64,000 nucleotides of DNA, taken from assembly GCA_013397695.1 (NCBI GenBank), contig VYZI01000106.1, positions 1,717,379 to 1,781,378 of the forward strand, given 5' to 3'. This DNA comes from Centropus unirufus. Its lineage: Eukaryota > Chordata > Aves > Cuculiformes > Centropidae. Below, one piece after another: positions 62,101-64,000 of this stretch (the stretch's first letter is position 1; the number at the start of each line of letters is the position of its first letter). Below the pieces are notes generated by a model. The model saw only the letters and a program-made list of their open reading frames with translations. It had not been told where the DNA came from and ran no database searches. Both the position numbers and the translations under genes were made by a program.

Positions 62101-64000
62101 TGGAGCTCACTCAGGAGAAAGCAAATAATATATTGGAATGATTTCATCCTACCCTGTCAAGCAGAAATAAATGCAGACATTGAATCTTGGGGAACATTAG
62201 AGAAAATAGAGGCAGGAGCAAGCTGCAGAAAAAAAATATTGCTGCAGAAGAAATATATTTTATGAAGTGAGGAACTATTACAGTTCCTCTGTACCTTAGT
62301 AAAAGACAAATATTTGTATCCACAACAATTTAGGACAATCAAAAAAAGGCCTAGATGTTTGTAGCTGCTTCTTATCCAACTGTTAGAATTGCAGAAATTC
62401 ATGACAGTTTGCAAGCCCCAGATAAATCAGAGAGTTTCTAAGTTAATTTTATGACTCTTGAGCTGGCCTCCTTTTCTGTTTTAATGAGGTTCTTTTTTCT
62501 CATCTAACTTCTGATCAGATAGTCTTACTTGTCACTGCAGACAGAACAAGGTATAATGGGAACTTGAGTGAACTACACTAAAATATAGAGCAGCAACTAT
62601 AAGCAAGCATAGAAATTAGTGTAACAGAAATAGAGTTATTGAGAAAATATTACTATTTTTCTAGCAATAGAGACAAAAGTCAATCACTTCCATTGTGTGA
62701 TGTACAATCATTAAGCAGCAGAGTTACAGAGAAAATAGGAAATACAGAAGCTTTGTAGACATAAACAACAGGAGCATTAAGTGAATTAATTCACTACATT
62801 TTCAACTTAGTTCTATTGTGGGGTTTTTTGGAACAGTAGAGTTTATTTAGCTAGGAGTAAATGGTGTAAGAGAGGGTACTTGAGGAAAAGTCACAATAGT
62901 TTGAGCAGAGGATGAAAAGTGGTAGTGAAACTAAAATTATTTTAAAAAATTTTGAAGAGACAGAAGAAGGATAAAGTCAAACAACCAGAGCAGAGGAGGT
63001 TTGGTACAAATTTATAAAACATAAAATAATACTTTGCTGAGATAACCAATCTCTGACAAGGCATAAAGAGAAACATCTAGCAAAGATGTTGTGCACTTCA
63101 CATCTGAAGTCCACCAGGCTTCTCAAGCCCTAGAATGCAGTACTCGTGTAAATGGTTCTTGCAATGTTAACACAAACACCACTTAGGTGGCTGTAAACCA
63201 GTTCTCAGTTTTGATGCTGCATCCCTTTAACCCAGGAGTCCTGTTTCAGTTGAGCTGAATCAGTAGACAAAATATTCCAGAAAACTCTTTCCAAAATCAG
63301 TTTATTTTGTACCTTCAGAAAATGGCTTTACCTTTCCCATACTATTCTGCTGATAAATCCTTCAATTCTGACTGATTTAAACAAATAGCGTAAAGATGCT
63401 TTTTGCTGTAAGATGTTGTTTATACTGTGTAACTGTTCCTTCTCTAATAAATGTTCAGTTGGCATACTCCACTGTTTTAAGGAAATTTAAAACATCTTTT
63501 CATAAGAGCTAAAAGAAGACTCAGAAAATCATGAAGGAATAAATATCAGACAAAATCTTGGCTCTGCTTGTTACCTAACTGCAGAAATATTTAATCAAAC
63601 TTTCACTTTCTGAGTTGAAGAGAACCCAAAAGGGCAGAAATAGCACCTCAATCTAGTAATAACATTGCAGAGAACTGGAAAATACTTAGCATTTTGAAAA
63701 TATATTTAAAGGCAGGTGGAGCAGAAAAGAGGCAGTAAAGGCATCAATCTTACTACATGTTGCCGGAAAAGTAGAATTCAACAATTAAAATAATTGTAGC
63801 TTTTAGGAGAAAATGTAAATTTGCGTATAAAACTAAGTATCTAGTACTTCAAAACAAATGAACTTTGAAATGTACATGAACAGAGTGGAGAAATAACAGA
63901 TCAGATATGAATAGAAGGCATAATCAAAGGTATGCAGAGTCACTAATAAAGTACAATATAATCAATGGAATTGCAGGCAAAATGAAAAGGGAAAGGCTGC
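59148..64000. other. Gene-free AT-rich DNA
   Basis: No gene, RNA gene or transposon is supported here. Open frames are all below 90 codons and random. The only textural oddity is a patch at about 59735-59850 with five CpG dinucleotides in around 100 bases, against a CpG-depleted background. The remainder has no long homopolymers, satellites or recognisable repeats. Confidence 0.65.

Noticed and set aside
1..64000. CRISPR arrays, prophage, insertion sequences, operons, tRNA, rRNA and U-type snRNA genes
   Set aside because: No regularly spaced direct repeats, no bacterial gene organisation and no matches to the conserved cores of these RNAs were seen on either strand. The CR1 elements show the DNA is vertebrate.

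Overview
This window looks like vertebrate nuclear DNA, most likely from a bird. It is A+T-rich (roughly one third G+C by eye), CpG-poor and without operon structure. Every dispersed repeat I can identify with confidence is a CR1 LINE, the dominant LINE of birds and other sauropsids. At least one copy (about 15.3 kb) keeps the typical avian CR1 3' end with degenerate octamer repeats. A crocodilian or turtle source is not formally excluded. The species cannot be named from the sequence.

I find no protein-coding gene, no convincing exon, and no tRNA, rRNA or snRNA gene. The open reading frames are the lengths expected by chance in DNA of this composition. The one clear exception is a 166-codon frame at 58326-58826 (minus strand), which is the C-terminal part of a CR1 reverse transcriptase. 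The window is therefore either intergenic (a gene desert) or lies inside a very long intron. The sequence alone cannot decide between these.

Layout: 1-9483 is unannotatable AT-rich DNA. A short CR1 3' end follows at about 9.5 kb. A GC-enriched island of unknown origin lies at about 11.3-11.7 kb. A CR1 3' segment on the plus strand is at 14.93-15.36 kb. An assembly gap of 80 N inside a TAATA microsatellite is at 25.04-25.12 kb. A 178-bp almost pure pyrimidine tract is at 26.94-27.12 kb. An internal CR1 segment (minus) is at 27.97-28.70 kb, a degraded CR1 segment (minus) at about 34.37-34.66 kb, a CR1 segment (plus) at 47.44-47.83 kb, an old, diverged CR1 (plus) at 56.74-57.01 kb, and the best preserved CR1 (minus) at 58.26-59.15 kb. 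Small tandem duplications, homopolymer runs and short palindromes are scattered between these.

The seven CR1 fragments cover about 3.1 kb (roughly 5 %) and differ visibly in decay and type. This suggests they accumulated over a long time in DNA without strong coding constraint. No set of genes works together here, and I found no new biological system. The observations most worth checking are the polypyrimidine tract, the unresolved microsatellite gap, the GC-enriched island at 11.3 kb, and whether parts of this desert are conserved non-coding elements, which needs an alignment I cannot run.
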